Source: an uncultured Sphingobacteriaceae bacterium (GTDB taxonomy: Bacteria > Bacteroidota > Bacteroidia > Sphingobacteriales > Sphingobacteriaceae). Taken from it: a stretch of DNA of 17,784 bases. Below the pieces are notes generated by a model. The model was not told the origin of the DNA. It did not search any database and saw only the letters and a program-made list of their open reading frames with translations. The translations under genes were made by a program, and so were the position numbers. Positions 1-7,136 of this stretch are shown piece by piece. Where the stretch lies: the NCBI GenBank assembly GCA_946480915.1, contig CAMLLO010000061.1, positions 1 through 17,784 on the forward strand, written 5' to 3'. Position 1 is the first letter of the stretch. The number at the start of each line of letters is the position of its first letter.

Positions 1-80
1 CCTCTGGTTCCCTTCTCCTCGAGGAGAAGGGTTAGGGATGAGGTGATGCGATAAGGAGTATCACCCAATTCATTCCTCGT

Positions 81-124
81 TTTTTCCGGCAAAGCGCATT
101 ACGATTGCCGATCGGATCGGCAAT
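81..124 (+). repeat. Direct repeat unit, copy 1
   Basis: The unit begins TTTTTCCGGCAAAGCGCATT and runs into the ATTGCCGATC inverted repeat. It recurs 137 bp downstream at 218-260. The first 33 bases are identical in the two copies; two bases then differ (GG here, CT in copy 2), after which ATCGGCA is shared again. In this copy the hairpin at 104-124 is perfect. Confidence 0.8.
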
Positions 125-217
125 GACGGAGCTCTTGGGATGACGATTGTCGTTTAACACCCCATCGCCGTCATTCCCGCGCAGGCGGGAATCCTAATGC
201 AGAGCACGTTCCTCTTC

Positions 218-260
218 TTTTTCCGGCAAAGCGCATTACGATTGCCGATCCTATCGGCAT
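218..260 (+). repeat. Direct repeat unit, copy 2
   Basis: Second copy of the unit at 81-124. The two-base change weakens the terminal hairpin, leaving GCCGAT/ATCGGC around a 3-nt loop (244-258). It ends only 13 bp before the stop codon of the minus-strand gene at 274-276. Confidence 0.8.
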
Positions 261-273
261 GAGTCCGCTCCGT

Positions 274-2976
274 CTACTCAACCTTATACCGGTAAACAGT
301 CCTTCCAATATGCCCCTCAGCATCAATTCCTTCAGCAATCACCCGGTAAGTTCCGCGGCCATCGGCATTGTAAAATTCAATTACAGATTTGCCGGTGGTT
401 TTGTCGGTTTTTACTTTAGGGTCCCAATGAATGGTAGTGCGAAGATCGATGCCTTTTATAGCTGCCGAAGGAGAATACTTTGGCGAGTAAAACTCTCGTG
501 CGATGGTATATCCCTGGGGTATAAACTTCACCTCACCGGGCTTTGGTAAGAGGTTGCGGATATCTTCCATCTTCATCTTAGGTTTTTTCTCAACCGCCTT
601 TCCGTTGATTACCAGGGCGCCATTGCTGTTGTAGGTGCGGTTTACTAGTCCCAGCTGATCTTTTAAGAAGATTTCAATGGATTCTATTTCGGTCGAATTT
701 ACAGTGTTCATAAAATTCGCATCCACCGGCATTCCATTATAAAATACCTGCATAGGGGTTTTGTTGCCTGTATTATAGTCTCTGCTAACATAAAAGTTCT
801 CATTCTCATACGTTACCCCGGTTAGCATTGATCGTACGCAAGTGAAAAAATTCGGACAGTTGGCAAAGCGGTCGCTTGTGATTAAATGATCGGGCCAGGC
901 ACTTAAACCGCTCAATGCCGGATAATCGGTATGACTTGGAACCTTTGTTTTTGCTGCGCTTTTAATTACAACCTCTTTCAATACCAGCGATCTTTTCAAA
1001 AGCTCTTTGTTGTTTTTCAGGTATTTGTTCATGGTGCTATCCAGATTCAGCTCTTGCGGCCATTTTATGGTACCTATACCCGGTTGGAAGGCAGTAGGAT
1101 CTACCGTAAGCATAGGGTTTTTATTGCTGTAATCTGCCGAAGTAACAATCACCTGGGATGAATCTGCAACTACTATATTCGGAAACTTAAAAACTCCCGA
1201 TCCATTTGTTGTCGCATAAGCTGTATAGTACTTGTCGGGTATTCTAAGCTTTACATTCGCCTTATTTAAAGGCATGCCGGTAGAATTTCGCAGAATACCT
1301 GTGATGTCGATTCCCTGTTCGGGCAAGAAAAATATCTGCGGATTTTTATCGGCAAGTATGTCCGAATACAAAAAGCGGCGGTAACCCTGCGTGAGCATTA
1401 ACACATCTAAATTGGCTTCCGTTTTTTCACTTACCTGGTTAAAATAATAGTTGGGCTTTTCTATATATCCTTTTAATTCAGACGAAAGCAATAGATTACT
1501 TAAAATGGTGGTTTCGGCATTATCATCAAAAGGCACCTTTGTTTCGTCGACCACCGAAACCGATAAATTTGCTTCGCCTGGTAACTTATTGTTCCTGGCT
1601 TCTATATTGAGTTTTACTTTTTGCCTTCTTCCATAAGTGGTTTTATCTGTTTTTAAGGAAAGGTTAAGCTCATCCGCGTGGCGAATAAAAACAAGCCGTT
1701 CGCTCAAGCCTTTTCCCTGGGCAGATAACAAAGATAATTGAACGATGCCGGTGGGAAATTTGTTTTTAGGGATGGATGTTGCAAACGCCTGTTTTGTTAG
1801 ATTTATTTTTGCGGCGTAGTAAACAATCTCGCCGGATTTGGCAATTAAATAAAAGCTTTTACCCTCGTTAGCTGAGAGAAAACTGCTATTGCATAAAAAT
1901 CGAAGGTTCAGGCTTTCTTGATTTGCACCATTGCTTACAGCCAGGGTAATGCCGCTGGCGGCCACATTTGGCAAAGGGTAGGTGCCGCTATAATTAAGCG
2001 GAGAAGTAATTTTGGCCACATACGTTTTTCCGGCTTCGGGCGCTAACACAAAAAGCCCCATGCCCAAATGCTGCGAACTGAAGTCAGTTACTAAGTTACC
2101 TTCATTATCTGTGATGGTACCTTTAATGTCAATGCCTAATCCATCAGCCTTTAAGGCTTTAAAAGCGATTTTTGCAGGAATCTCGCTAATAATTTCTCCA
2201 CCTTCCGGGAAAAATTGAAGATCTATTTTTTTATCAGCCGCTTTTAAGGGGAATGTGTTAGAAACTGTATTATCGGTTAATTCAATGGTAGTTACCAGTG
2301 ATAAACTGTTAGCTGCAATTGAAAGATCATCCGGTAGGTTTAGGCTAAAAATTCCATTTTGATCTGTGACTCCCTTTCCCTTACGTTGTTTATCACCTTC
2401 ATCAATTTTCCAGCTTATTTTTTTATTTGAATAGGCTGTGCCGTTAGGGTTTTTGTAAGCAATGCTTGCCGTGGTGCCGGTGGTATTGTGATTAAAGCTA
2501 ATGTGGGTGTTAACGTTGTTTTCGCCGTTGCCTATGTTAATGCTTTTGCTAAATAAATAATCAGGATCAAAATTTATCATCCACCGGGTATATGCCCGGA
2601 TTTGATAATTTCCTTGTTTGTATTTTTCGGCGCTAAGTGCAATATTTCCCCATGCCATACTATTGCTAACCGGCAGCTTCAGTGTTTGAACCAGGGAGTC
2701 GCGGCTGGTTAACACGTCGACATAAACAATTTTGCTAAGCGGCGAGGGGATGTGCAAGCCTGCGGTTACATAGCTCTTAAGCCAGATGGTATCGCCAACA
2801 GCATAATAAGGTTTATCAAAATGAACATGTACTTTTTCTTGCGGATACTTGTTGGCGAAGCTTTCAAGCTTGATGAGGATTTTGGTTAAACCGGTGGAGT
2901 CCTGTTCTTGCGAAAAAGCAGAAAAGTTAAACGTTATCAGCAGGGCTGCCAGAGAATAGATTCTAAAAAGCGTCAT
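274..2976 (-). CDS. Secreted MG2/carboxypeptidase-regulatory/TonB-plug-like protein
   Basis: A 900-residue exported protein of a type common in Bacteroidota; its function is not established. Residues 1-22 form a Sec signal peptide (hydrophobic LAALLITFNF, then FSAFSQ). Residues ~45-150 resemble the macroglobulin MG2 fold (VHFDKPYYAVGDTIWLKSYV region at 51-70). Beta-rich repeats follow, including QFFPEGGEI (254-262). A carboxypeptidase-regulatory-like domain covers ~554-620 (GIDITGILRNSTGMPLNKA). A TonB-receptor plug-like segment covers ~665-795 (MQVFYNGMPVD at 742-752, IESIEIF at 764-770). The tail (~825-900) contains FYSPKYS and the DLRTTIHW motif typical of this family. It has no 22-strand outer-membrane barrel, so it is not a complete TonB receptor. 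I infer a periplasmic or surface role, perhaps as a scaffold or in transport. The stop is TAG. It is transcribed divergently from pncB. Confidence 0.8.
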   Translation of the reverse strand: MTLFRIYSLAALLITFNFSAFSQEQDSTGLTKILIKLESFANKYPQEKVHVHFDKPYYAVGDTIWLKSYVTAGLHIPSPLSKIVYVDVLTSRDSLVQTLKLPVSNSMAWGNIALSAEKYKQGNYQIRAYTRWMINFDPDYLFSKSINIGNGENNVNTHISFNHNTTGTTASIAYKNPNGTAYSNKKISWKIDEGDKQRKGKGVTDQNGIFSLNLPDDLSIAANSLSLVTTIELTDNTVSNTFPLKAADKKIDLQFFPEGGEIISEIPAKIAFKALKADGLGIDIKGTITDNEGNLVTDFSSQHLGMGLFVLAPEAGKTYVAKITSPLNYSGTYPLPNVAASGITLAVSNGANQESLNLRFLCNSSFLSANEGKSFYLIAKSGEIVYYAAKINLTKQAFATSIPKNKFPTGIVQLSLLSAQGKGLSERLVFIRHADELNLSLKTDKTTYGRRQKVKLNIEARNNKLPGEANLSVSVVDETKVPFDDNAETTILSNLLLSSELKGYIEKPNYYFNQVSEKTEANLDVLMLTQGYRRFLYSDILADKNPQIFFLPEQGIDITGILRNSTGMPLNKANVKLRIPDKYYTAYATTNGSGVFKFPNIVVADSSQVIVTSADYSNKNPMLTVDPTAFQPGIGTIKWPQELNLDSTMNKYLKNNKELLKRSLVLKEVVIKSAAKTKVPSHTDYPALSGLSAWPDHLITSDRFANCPNFFTCVRSMLTGVTYENENFYVSRDYNTGNKTPMQVFYNGMPVDANFMNTVNSTEIESIEIFLKDQLGLVNRTYNSNGALVINGKAVEKKPKMKMEDIRNLLPKPGEVKFIPQGYTIAREFYSPKYSPSAAIKGIDLRTTIHWDPKVKTDKTTGKSVIEFYNADGRGTYRVIAEGIDAEGHIGRTVYRYKVE

Positions 2977-2997
2977 TAATTTCTGAGAATGAGACCA

Positions 2998-3005
2998 TAA
3001 ATGTA
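2998..3005 (-). promoter_or_regulatory. Candidate -7 box of the MG2/plug-like gene
   Basis: On the minus strand this reads TACATTTA, seven of eight positions of the Bacteroidota primary-sigma -7 consensus TAnnTTTG, 21 nt before the ATG at 2976. I see no convincing TTTG -33 element at the expected distance, so this is tentative. Confidence 0.25.
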
Positions 3006-3028
3006 TCCATTCTATCTGTTATTAGCAG

Positions 3029-3069
3029 AACTTGTGTGCTGAAATTTCCAACAAGTTTCTGAAATTTCC
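3029..3069. promoter_or_regulatory. Candidate operator: twin GAAATTTC palindromes
   Basis: In the 194-bp divergent region between the MG2/plug gene and pncB, CTGAAATTTCC occurs twice (3039-3049 and 3059-3069) with an exact 20-bp period, about two helical turns. The core GAAATTTC is itself palindromic. A 7-bp inverted repeat, AACTTGT (3029-3035) and ACAAGTT (3051-3057), encloses the first copy. The layout fits a regulator binding two sites on one DNA face. Which gene it would control, and by which protein, cannot be read from the sequence. Confidence 0.35.
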
Positions 3070-3170
3070 TGTATGTGATGCAAAGATCATTTCGTTTAGC
3101 CTTTTTTCTCATCCAAGGGTAAACCAGCAGAACGAAACGGTGTTTCTTTTAAAATGCCTTAGGTTTTGAT

Positions 3171-4352
3171 ATGATACAAGCTTTTTCGCCTCTTCCATCG
3201 CTGCTCGATAACGATTTTTATAAGTTTACCATGCAGCAAGGGGTTATTCGCTTATTTCCGGAGGCTAAAGCCCGGTACGAGTTTATTAATCGGGGTAAAC
3301 ATTCTTTTCCGCCCGGCTTTGCCGAGGCGCTCAGAAATGCTGTAGATCAAATGGCTTTACTGAAACTCAGCTCGGAAGAAAAGCTCTTTCTCAGTTCTTG
3401 CTGCCACTACCTTGACCCGGTTTATCTCGACTTTCTCGACGGTTACCGGTACAATCCCGACGAAGTAGAAATCATACAGCACGGCGATAAGTTAAAGATC
3501 AGGATTGAAGGCTTTTGGTACCGGACGATTTTATGGGAAGTGCCTTTAATGTCGCTGATCTGCGAATTGTATTATACGCACAATCATTCTGAGCGGATAA
3601 GCAATGAAGAAGTTAAAGAATGCAACAAGAAAAAGATTGAGAAATTCAAAAACTTAGGGGTTACCGTTGCCGAATTTGGAACCCGTCGCAGGTATTCATA
3701 CCAGGTACACCGCCAGGTGGTACAAGCCTTAAAACAATATGGAAATGGCTCGTTTATAGGTACCAGCAATGTACATATGGCTATGCTGCAACAAACCAAA
3801 CCCATCGGAACACATGCACACGAATGGTTTATGTTTCATGCGGCTTGTTATGGATTTAAAATGGCGAATGCCATGGGTTTAGAAAATTGGGTTAAGGTTT
3901 ATCGGGGCGATTTGGGGATTGCTTTATCAGACACGTATACAACTGAAGTGTTTTTCCGCCAGTTCGACAAGATGTATTCAAAGCTGTTCGACGGAGTAAG
4001 GCACGATAGTGGAGATCCGCTCGTGTTTGCAGATAATGTTATTTCGCACTACCAGAAAATGGGAATTAACCCAAAAACCAAAACGATTATCTTTTCTGAC
4101 GGACTCAACTATCAGAAAGTTGCCCGCATAGCAGAACATTGCAGGAAAAGAATTGGCATGTCTTTCGGTATTGGTACCAATTTAACTAACGATGTTGGCC
4201 CCGAGCCACTCAACATTGTAATAAAAATGACAGCCGCCCGGCCCCAGGAAGGCGACTGGACCGAAGTGGTAAAATTATCCGACGAGCGGGGTAAATATTC
4301 GGGCTCGGAGAGTATGATCAATTTGGCTAAAACGATTCTCAACGTAGACTAA
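3171..4352 (+). CDS. pncB: Nicotinate phosphoribosyltransferase
   Basis: This enzyme joins nicotinate to PRPP, with ATP hydrolysis, to give nicotinate mononucleotide, the first step of Preiss-Handler NAD salvage in the cytoplasm. The 393-residue length is normal for bacterial PncB. The N-terminus has LLDNDFYKFTMQQGVI (residues 11-26), the family signature for the first substrate-binding strand. EFGTRRRYS (168-176) supplies the conserved arginine cluster for phosphoribosyl binding. GTHAHEWF (213-220) contains the histidine (H217 by my alignment) that is phosphorylated in the Salmonella enzyme. GVRHDSGDP (275-283) and SFGIGTNLTND (331-341) are the C-terminal PRPP/phosphate-binding motifs. No residue looks missing. 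The ATG directly precedes the conserved start of the family. It appears monocistronic: 125 bp separate it from the Rsb operon. Confidence 0.96.
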   Translation: MIQAFSPLPSLLDNDFYKFTMQQGVIRLFPEAKARYEFINRGKHSFPPGFAEALRNAVDQMALLKLSSEEKLFLSSCCHYLDPVYLDFLDGYRYNPDEVEIIQHGDKLKIRIEGFWYRTILWEVPLMSLICELYYTHNHSERISNEEVKECNKKKIEKFKNLGVTVAEFGTRRRYSYQVHRQVVQALKQYGNGSFIGTSNVHMAMLQQTKPIGTHAHEWFMFHAACYGFKMANAMGLENWVKVYRGDLGIALSDTYTTEVFFRQFDKMYSKLFDGVRHDSGDPLVFADNVISHYQKMGINPKTKTIIFSDGLNYQKVARIAEHCRKRIGMSFGIGTNLTNDVGPEPLNIVIKMTAARPQEGDWTEVVKLSDERGKYSGSESMINLAKTILNVD

Positions 4353-4477
4353 CATCTTCGGCCCCGGGATTTATATTTTTCTCTTTACCTGCTTTCCAAG
4401 CTCCTAAGGCACTATCACCACAATAAAAAGAAATCCCCCCTTTTTAATGCGTATCATTACATACATTAAATAAAAAA

Positions 4478-5338
4478 ATGGAATATAATATCCCTAAGTT
4501 GTTACTAAAGAAGAAGAAGAATATTATTGATTTGTGGATTAAAAATCAACTTTCGGAAACTGATTTAAGAGAAGATTTGATATCGGATGATGAGCTGCGT
4601 CAGCAGTCTGAAGAGTTGTTAGAATCAATATTAAACAATCTTAACCAGGACAATATAGAGGATGTGTACTCTACCGATTTCGACGGTGTTACCGAGATTC
4701 TGTCGGGCATATCAATAACCCGCGCACGACAAGGTTTCAGCCCACGCGAAACATGTGCTTTTATTTTCGGATTAAAACAAGCCCTTTTACAATTATTGCA
4801 GCAGGAGATTAAGGATGATCAATCGACACTCTATGAGTCGACACTTAAAGTGAACCGATTGATGGATTACTTTTGCATGATTACTTTCGAAACCTTTATT
4901 AAAGGCCGTGAAGAGGTAATTATAAGACAAACAGATGAAATTGCGGAAATTTCGACGCCTGTAATTCGGGTATGGGATGGTATTTTGGTAATGCCGATCA
5001 TCGGAACGCTGGATAGTTCTCGTAACCAGGTTGTGATGGAAAATTTACTTCAGGAAATTGTAGAAACTGGTAGCAGTATTGCTATTCTTGACATATCAGG
5101 AGTGCCTGCTGTCGATTCGCTGGTAGCACAACATTTAATAAAAACAGTTAGCGCAACCCGTTTAATGGGTGCCGAATGTATTATTAGTGGAATAAGGCCT
5201 GAAATTGCTCAGACTATTGTGCATTTAGGTATTGATTTGTCAAATATAATCACTAAAGCCAGCCTTGCCAGTGCTTTAAAGTTCTCATTCCATGCACTTA
5301 AGCTGGAGGTTAAGAAAACGCATATAGTAAATGGATAA
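4478..5338 (+). CDS. RsbR-type stressosome co-antagonist (RsbRD_N + STAS)
   Basis: This is a 286-residue stressosome scaffold/sensor subunit. Residues ~10-145 are all-alpha and match the RsbRD N-terminal sensor type, not the globin-like domain of Bacillus RsbRA. Residues ~160-280 are a STAS domain with the RsbR signatures VMPIIGTLDS, ILDISGVPAVDS and GIRPEIAQTIVHLGID. In Bacillus RsbRA, RsbT phosphorylates Thr171 and Thr205; by my remembered alignment the matching residues here are S180 and S214. It heads a five-gene operon, and its stop overlaps the next start by 8 bp. There is no transmembrane segment, so it should be cytosolic. The 125-bp leader contains TATATTTT (4372-4379), an imperfect -7-like box; no clear promoter was identified. 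The family call is firm; the signal sensed is unknown. Confidence 0.9.
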   Translation: MEYNIPKLLLKKKKNIIDLWIKNQLSETDLREDLISDDELRQQSEELLESILNNLNQDNIEDVYSTDFDGVTEILSGISITRARQGFSPRETCAFIFGLKQALLQLLQQEIKDDQSTLYESTLKVNRLMDYFCMITFETFIKGREEVIIRQTDEIAEISTPVIRVWDGILVMPIIGTLDSSRNQVVMENLLQEIVETGSSIAILDISGVPAVDSLVAQHLIKTVSATRLMGAECIISGIRPEIAQTIVHLGIDLSNIITKASLASALKFSFHALKLEVKKTHIVNG

Positions 5339-5738
5339 AATTGCTATTCTTAAAATGGGGCCGTTTTTGTTGGTTACAATTCAGGTCGACCTATATGATC
5401 GCCTTGCTTTGAGCCTCGAAGCTGATCTGGTTCAAATGGTGAATAAAACCAGCGCCAAAGGTGTGCTTATTGATATTTCTGCCGTTACAATTGTAGATTC
5501 ATTCATGGGTCGGATATTTGGCAATATTGCCAGCATGTGCAAAATTCTCGATGCAGAAACTGTAGTGGTGGGCATGCAGCCGGCAGTTGCTATTACCTTA
5601 ATTGAGCTTGGCTTGCCTTTAACAGGCGTGCATACGGCGCTAGACGTTGAAAAGGGAATGAAGTTATTATATTCCAAGGTTGAGATTGATAAAGACGAGA
5701 ATGATGATCTGGAGGATGATGATAACAGCACTATCTAA
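5331..5738 (+). CDS. rsbS: RsbS-type STAS antagonist
   Basis: A single-domain STAS protein of 135 residues, the partner that, with RsbR, holds the RsbT kinase in the stressosome. The core (1-115) contains LIDISAVTIVDS, where S57 sits at the position of the RsbT phosphorylation site (Ser59) of Bacillus RsbS. VVVGMQPAVAITLIELGLPL is the conserved RsbS second half. It begins inside the rsbR stop region (ATGGATAA), implying translational coupling. Residues 117-135 form a strongly acidic tail (DKDENDDLEDDD) absent from the ~121-residue Bacillus protein as I remember it; the DNA for this tail also carries the start region of the next gene. Confidence 0.93.
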   Translation: MDKIAILKMGPFLLVTIQVDLYDRLALSLEADLVQMVNKTSAKGVLIDISAVTIVDSFMGRIFGNIASMCKILDAETVVVGMQPAVAITLIELGLPLTGVHTALDVEKGMKLLYSKVEIDKDENDDLEDDDNSTI

Positions 5739-6132
5739 AGACCTTATGCCCATACTCTGGGACAAGGATGTAGTGCCTTTTAGAAACCGCGTAAAAGAAT
5801 ACGCGATTAAAATTAAAATGAGCCTTCTGAATCAAACTAAGCTGATTACTGCTGCCAGTGAGATGGTGCGTAATATGCTTAAGTATGCCAATGGCGGTCA
5901 GGCGCTTATTGAAATTGTAGTTAAAGGGGCCGAGAAAGGCGTGAGATTAACTTTTCAGGATAATGGCCCCGGAATAGCAGACATACCACTGGCCATGAAA
6001 GATGGATACTCTACAGGCAAAAGTCTTGGTTTGGGTTTGCCGGGAACGAAACGTCTTGTAAATGAATTTAACATAAGCAGCGTACCAGGTAAAGGCACCA
6101 CTGTGGTGCTAATTAAATGGGCTAATGGATAA
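5716..6132 (+). CDS. rsbT: RsbT-type serine/threonine switch kinase
   Basis: A small GHKL (HATPase_c_2) protein kinase. In the Bacillus pathway it phosphorylates RsbS and RsbR and, once released, activates a downstream effector. All ATP-binding boxes are present: N-box SEMVRN (E49, N53 in a 138-residue product), G1 box DNGPGI (82-87) and G2 box GLGLPGTKRL (104-113). The ending KGTTVVLIKWANG matches the end of Bacillus RsbT. The reading frame is open from TTG at 5680, but that would give an extra basic leader inside rsbS. I prefer ATG 5716, or ATG 5719, which lies 3 nt after a GGAGG at 5711-5715. Either gives about 137 residues, close to Bacillus RsbT (133). It overlaps rsbS by about 20 nt and the next gene by 8 bp. 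Confidence 0.92.
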   Translation: MMITALSKDLMPILWDKDVVPFRNRVKEYAIKIKMSLLNQTKLITAASEMVRNMLKYANGGQALIEIVVKGAEKGVRLTFQDNGPGIADIPLAMKDGYSTGKSLGLGLPGTKRLVNEFNISSVPGKGTTVVLIKWANG

Positions 6133-7132
6133 TTCAACATACAGTAGCTATCTGGTAGAGGATAGAAGTTACTTTTCTTTATTAAAAAAGGAGGTTAACA
6201 AAAAGGCTGTTCAAGCAGGTTTTGGCTCGAAGAAGTTAGATAAGCTAGATATTATTGTTGCCGAAATGACCTCAAATCTGCTGAAATATGCAGAAAAAGG
6301 CGAGCTTCTTGTTTGTGTAGCAGGCGAGGAGGAAAACGAATATATAGAGCTAATTGCCATGGATAATGGCCCTGGTATAGCCAACCCTGAAAGAATGATG
6401 CTCGACGGCGTTTCGACAGCAAGCACAAGCGGGAGTGGCCTGGGTAGCATAAAAAGACTTTCCGACTTTTTTGAGGTTTATAGCATTCAGGGCTGGGGCA
6501 CCATTATGTTGTGCCGCTTGTTTAAACATGCTAAACCAAAAGCTGCCCATAAAAACGTTGTTGTACGATCCATAACCGTAGCTAAGCCTGGCGAAGAGGT
6601 AAGCGGCGACGGAGGGGTGTGTTTAATTAGTCCGGATTATTTAAAATTATTAGTGGCCGATGGTCTCGGTCACGGTGTAGAAGCCCATCAGGCTGTCGTT
6701 GAAGCTTCTGCGGCGTTTAAAATTTGCGTAGATCATGATCCTGTGGAAATTATCAAGTTTATTCACGAATCGATTAAAAAAACCCGGGGCGCAGTAGGAA
6801 CAGTGGTTGTGTTTGACTTCAAAAATAAAGTTTGGAAAATAGCCGGGGTAGGTAATATCGCAACCAATATGATTAATTATCAGAAGGTGAAGAGTGTGAT
6901 GTCCTTCAACGGTATCATAGGTCATAATATACCTGCGTATATGAAAACTCAGGAGATCCCGGTAGATGAATTTCAAAGAATCATCCTCTGCTCTGACGGT
7001 TTGAAAACACGATGGGATACCAATAAATATGAAGGTATTAATAAATACGATCTGTCAATTCTTGCCGCAGCTTTATATAAAGATCAGGCAAAGAAAACGG
7101 ATGATATGTCGGTAGTGGTTTGCAGAGCTTAA
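6125..7132 (+). CDS. Fusion of RsbT-like ATPase with RsbX/SpoIIE-type phosphatase
   Basis: This 335-residue protein joins two opposing activities. Residues ~1-135 are an anti-sigma/RsbT-type GHKL ATPase: N-box VAEMTSN (E47, N51), G1 box MDNGPGIA (79-86) and G2 box GSGLGSIKRL (103-112). Residues ~145-334 are a PP2C/SpoIIE phosphatase of RsbX size. Its metal-binding acidic residues appear intact: SGDGG (D162), VADGLGHG (D179), CSDGL (D291) and KKTDDMS (D326/D327). In Bacillus, RsbX removes phosphate from RsbS-P and RsbR-P to reset the stressosome, so the phosphatase half probably does this here. The kinase half could give a second RsbS/RsbR kinase, or could simply dock the phosphatase on the complex. 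The start overlaps the rsbT stop as ATGGATAA. Domain calls are secure; the substrate is inferred from context. Confidence 0.92.
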   Translation: MDNSTYSSYLVEDRSYFSLLKKEVNKKAVQAGFGSKKLDKLDIIVAEMTSNLLKYAEKGELLVCVAGEEENEYIELIAMDNGPGIANPERMMLDGVSTASTSGSGLGSIKRLSDFFEVYSIQGWGTIMLCRLFKHAKPKAAHKNVVVRSITVAKPGEEVSGDGGVCLISPDYLKLLVADGLGHGVEAHQAVVEASAAFKICVDHDPVEIIKFIHESIKKTRGAVGTVVVFDFKNKVWKIAGVGNIATNMINYQKVKSVMSFNGIIGHNIPAYMKTQEIPVDEFQRIILCSDGLKTRWDTNKYEGINKYDLSILAAALYKDQAKKTDDMSVVVCRA

Positions 7133-7136
7133 TGAT

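Larger units (their letters stand above)
1..273. repeat. Non-coding stretch with palindromic intergenic repeats
   Basis: This stretch lies downstream of the minus-strand gene that ends at 274, and I find no credible gene in it. It holds four inverted repeats. A perfect 22-bp palindrome (10-31) is built on CCTTCTCCTC/GAGGAGAAGG and is followed by GGTTAGGGATGAGG. A 10-bp stem with a 1-nt centre lies at 104-124 (ATTGCCGATC/GATCGGCAAT). An 8-bp stem with a 4-nt loop lies at 173-192 (ATTCCCGC/GCGGGAAT). A degenerate copy of the second element lies at 244-258. The ATTCCCGC and GGTTAGGG types resemble short intergenic repeats that I know to be scattered through many bacterial genomes. They may also act as mRNA 3' ends for the neighbouring gene, but none has a clear U-tract. 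Confidence 0.7.

Noticed and set aside
1..262. CRISPR array
   Set aside because: Only two copies of a ~43-bp unit with a 94-bp spacing and internal hairpins of other types; no regular repeat-spacer pattern and no cas genes.
259..549. Plus-strand open frame at the left end
   Set aside because: It is antisense to the conserved C-terminal motif region of the MG2/plug-like protein and has no independent support.
5680..5715. Upstream TTG start for the rsbT-type gene (adds 12 residues)
   Set aside because: The extra leader (basic, Met-rich) is the out-of-frame reading of the rsbS acidic tail and has no counterpart in RsbT; ATG 5716/5719 gives the usual family length.
5432..6976. Minus-strand open frames opposite the rsbS, rsbT and phosphatase genes
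   Set aside because: Low-complexity Ser/Leu-rich translations antisense to conserved domains; no signs of real genes.
7132..7134. ATG overlapping the stop of the phosphatase fusion as a start for the histidine kinase
   Set aside because: It is in a different frame from the kinase; the in-frame ATG is at 7137.
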